This document shows, one piece after another, positions 63,982 through 64,000 of a DNA stretch of 64,000 nt; the first letter of the stretch is position 1, and every line of letters begins with the position of its first letter. A model generated the notes under the pieces. That model worked only from the letters and a program-made list of their open reading frames with translations, was not told where the DNA came from and ran no database searches. The stretch spans positions 1,339,618-1,403,617 of the forward strand of contig VZTI01003267.1 in assembly GCA_013397865.1 (NCBI GenBank), given 5' to 3'. Source of the DNA: Struthidea cinerea. Taxonomy: Eukaryota > Chordata > Aves > Passeriformes > Corcoracidae. The position numbers and the translations under genes are program-made.

Positions 63982-64000
63982 AAAAAAAAAAAAAAAAAAA
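63982..64000. repeat. Poly-A run reaching the window end
   Basis: At least 19 A residues, cut by the window edge. Could be a retroposon tail or a simple repeat; the true length is not visible. Confidence 0.9.

Larger units (their letters stand above)
48325..64000. other. TEAD1 upstream region or 5' intron, distal part
   Basis: No coding exon was recognised. The stretch contains MIR-like relics at 49745 and 52445, simple repeats, a hairpin at 57472 and poly-A runs, all listed separately. Open frames at 48871-49320, 58031-58519, 60467-60787 and 62805-63591 have no recognisable domain and overlap frames on the other strand. No TEAD1 promoter or first exon could be assigned. Confidence 0.6.

Noticed and set aside
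1..64000. CRISPR arrays, prokaryotic operons, tRNA, rRNA or snRNA genes.
   Set aside because: No regularly spaced direct repeats with unique spacers, no cloverleaf-capable tRNA promoter boxes and no conserved rRNA or snRNA segments were seen.

Overview
This window looks like vertebrate, very probably avian, nuclear DNA. It is AT-rich with few genes, has vertebrate splice signals and poly-A/poly-T runs, and carries ancient MIR-like SINEs. It also holds a long terminal repeat of the ERVL-like type that I know from bird genomes. There is no prokaryotic gene organisation, and almost every open frame is a short chance frame. The bird assignment is an inference from repeat content and the TEAD1 sequence.

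The one securely identified gene part is the first coding exon of TEAD1 (TEA-domain transcription factor 1, TEF-1) on the minus strand at 16982-17235. It has a clean acceptor, a clean donor and the family's unusual AUU (non-AUG) start at 17183-17181. Positions 1-16981 are therefore the intron after this exon; I could not find the next TEAD1 coding exon, which completes the TEA domain. Positions 17236-64000 lie upstream of the exon and should be 5' intron, possibly with non-coding first exons or promoters that I cannot place.

Within this intronic landscape there are: an ERVL-like LTR relic (about 5035-5790); several MIR-like SINE relics (7495, 46441, 49745, 52445); a possible CR1/L3 LINE relic (31578); and a GC-rich 21-bp minisatellite (15811-16205) bracketed by purine tracts, about 0.6 kb inside the intron after the TEAD1 exon. 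There are also simple repeats and several perfect hairpins, the best being a 21-bp-stem inverted repeat at 21811-21897. Three CpG-enriched islets lie upstream of the exon (28.6, 36.8 and 39.5 kb).

The most intriguing unexplained signal is an exon-like block at 34536-34854 on the minus strand. It has a strong acceptor, a usable donor and protein-like sequence in two frames joined by one apparent single-base insertion. I do not recognise the family. A weaker exon-like block is at 48116-48324 and a protein-like open frame at 35511-35708. No coherent new multi-gene system is visible.
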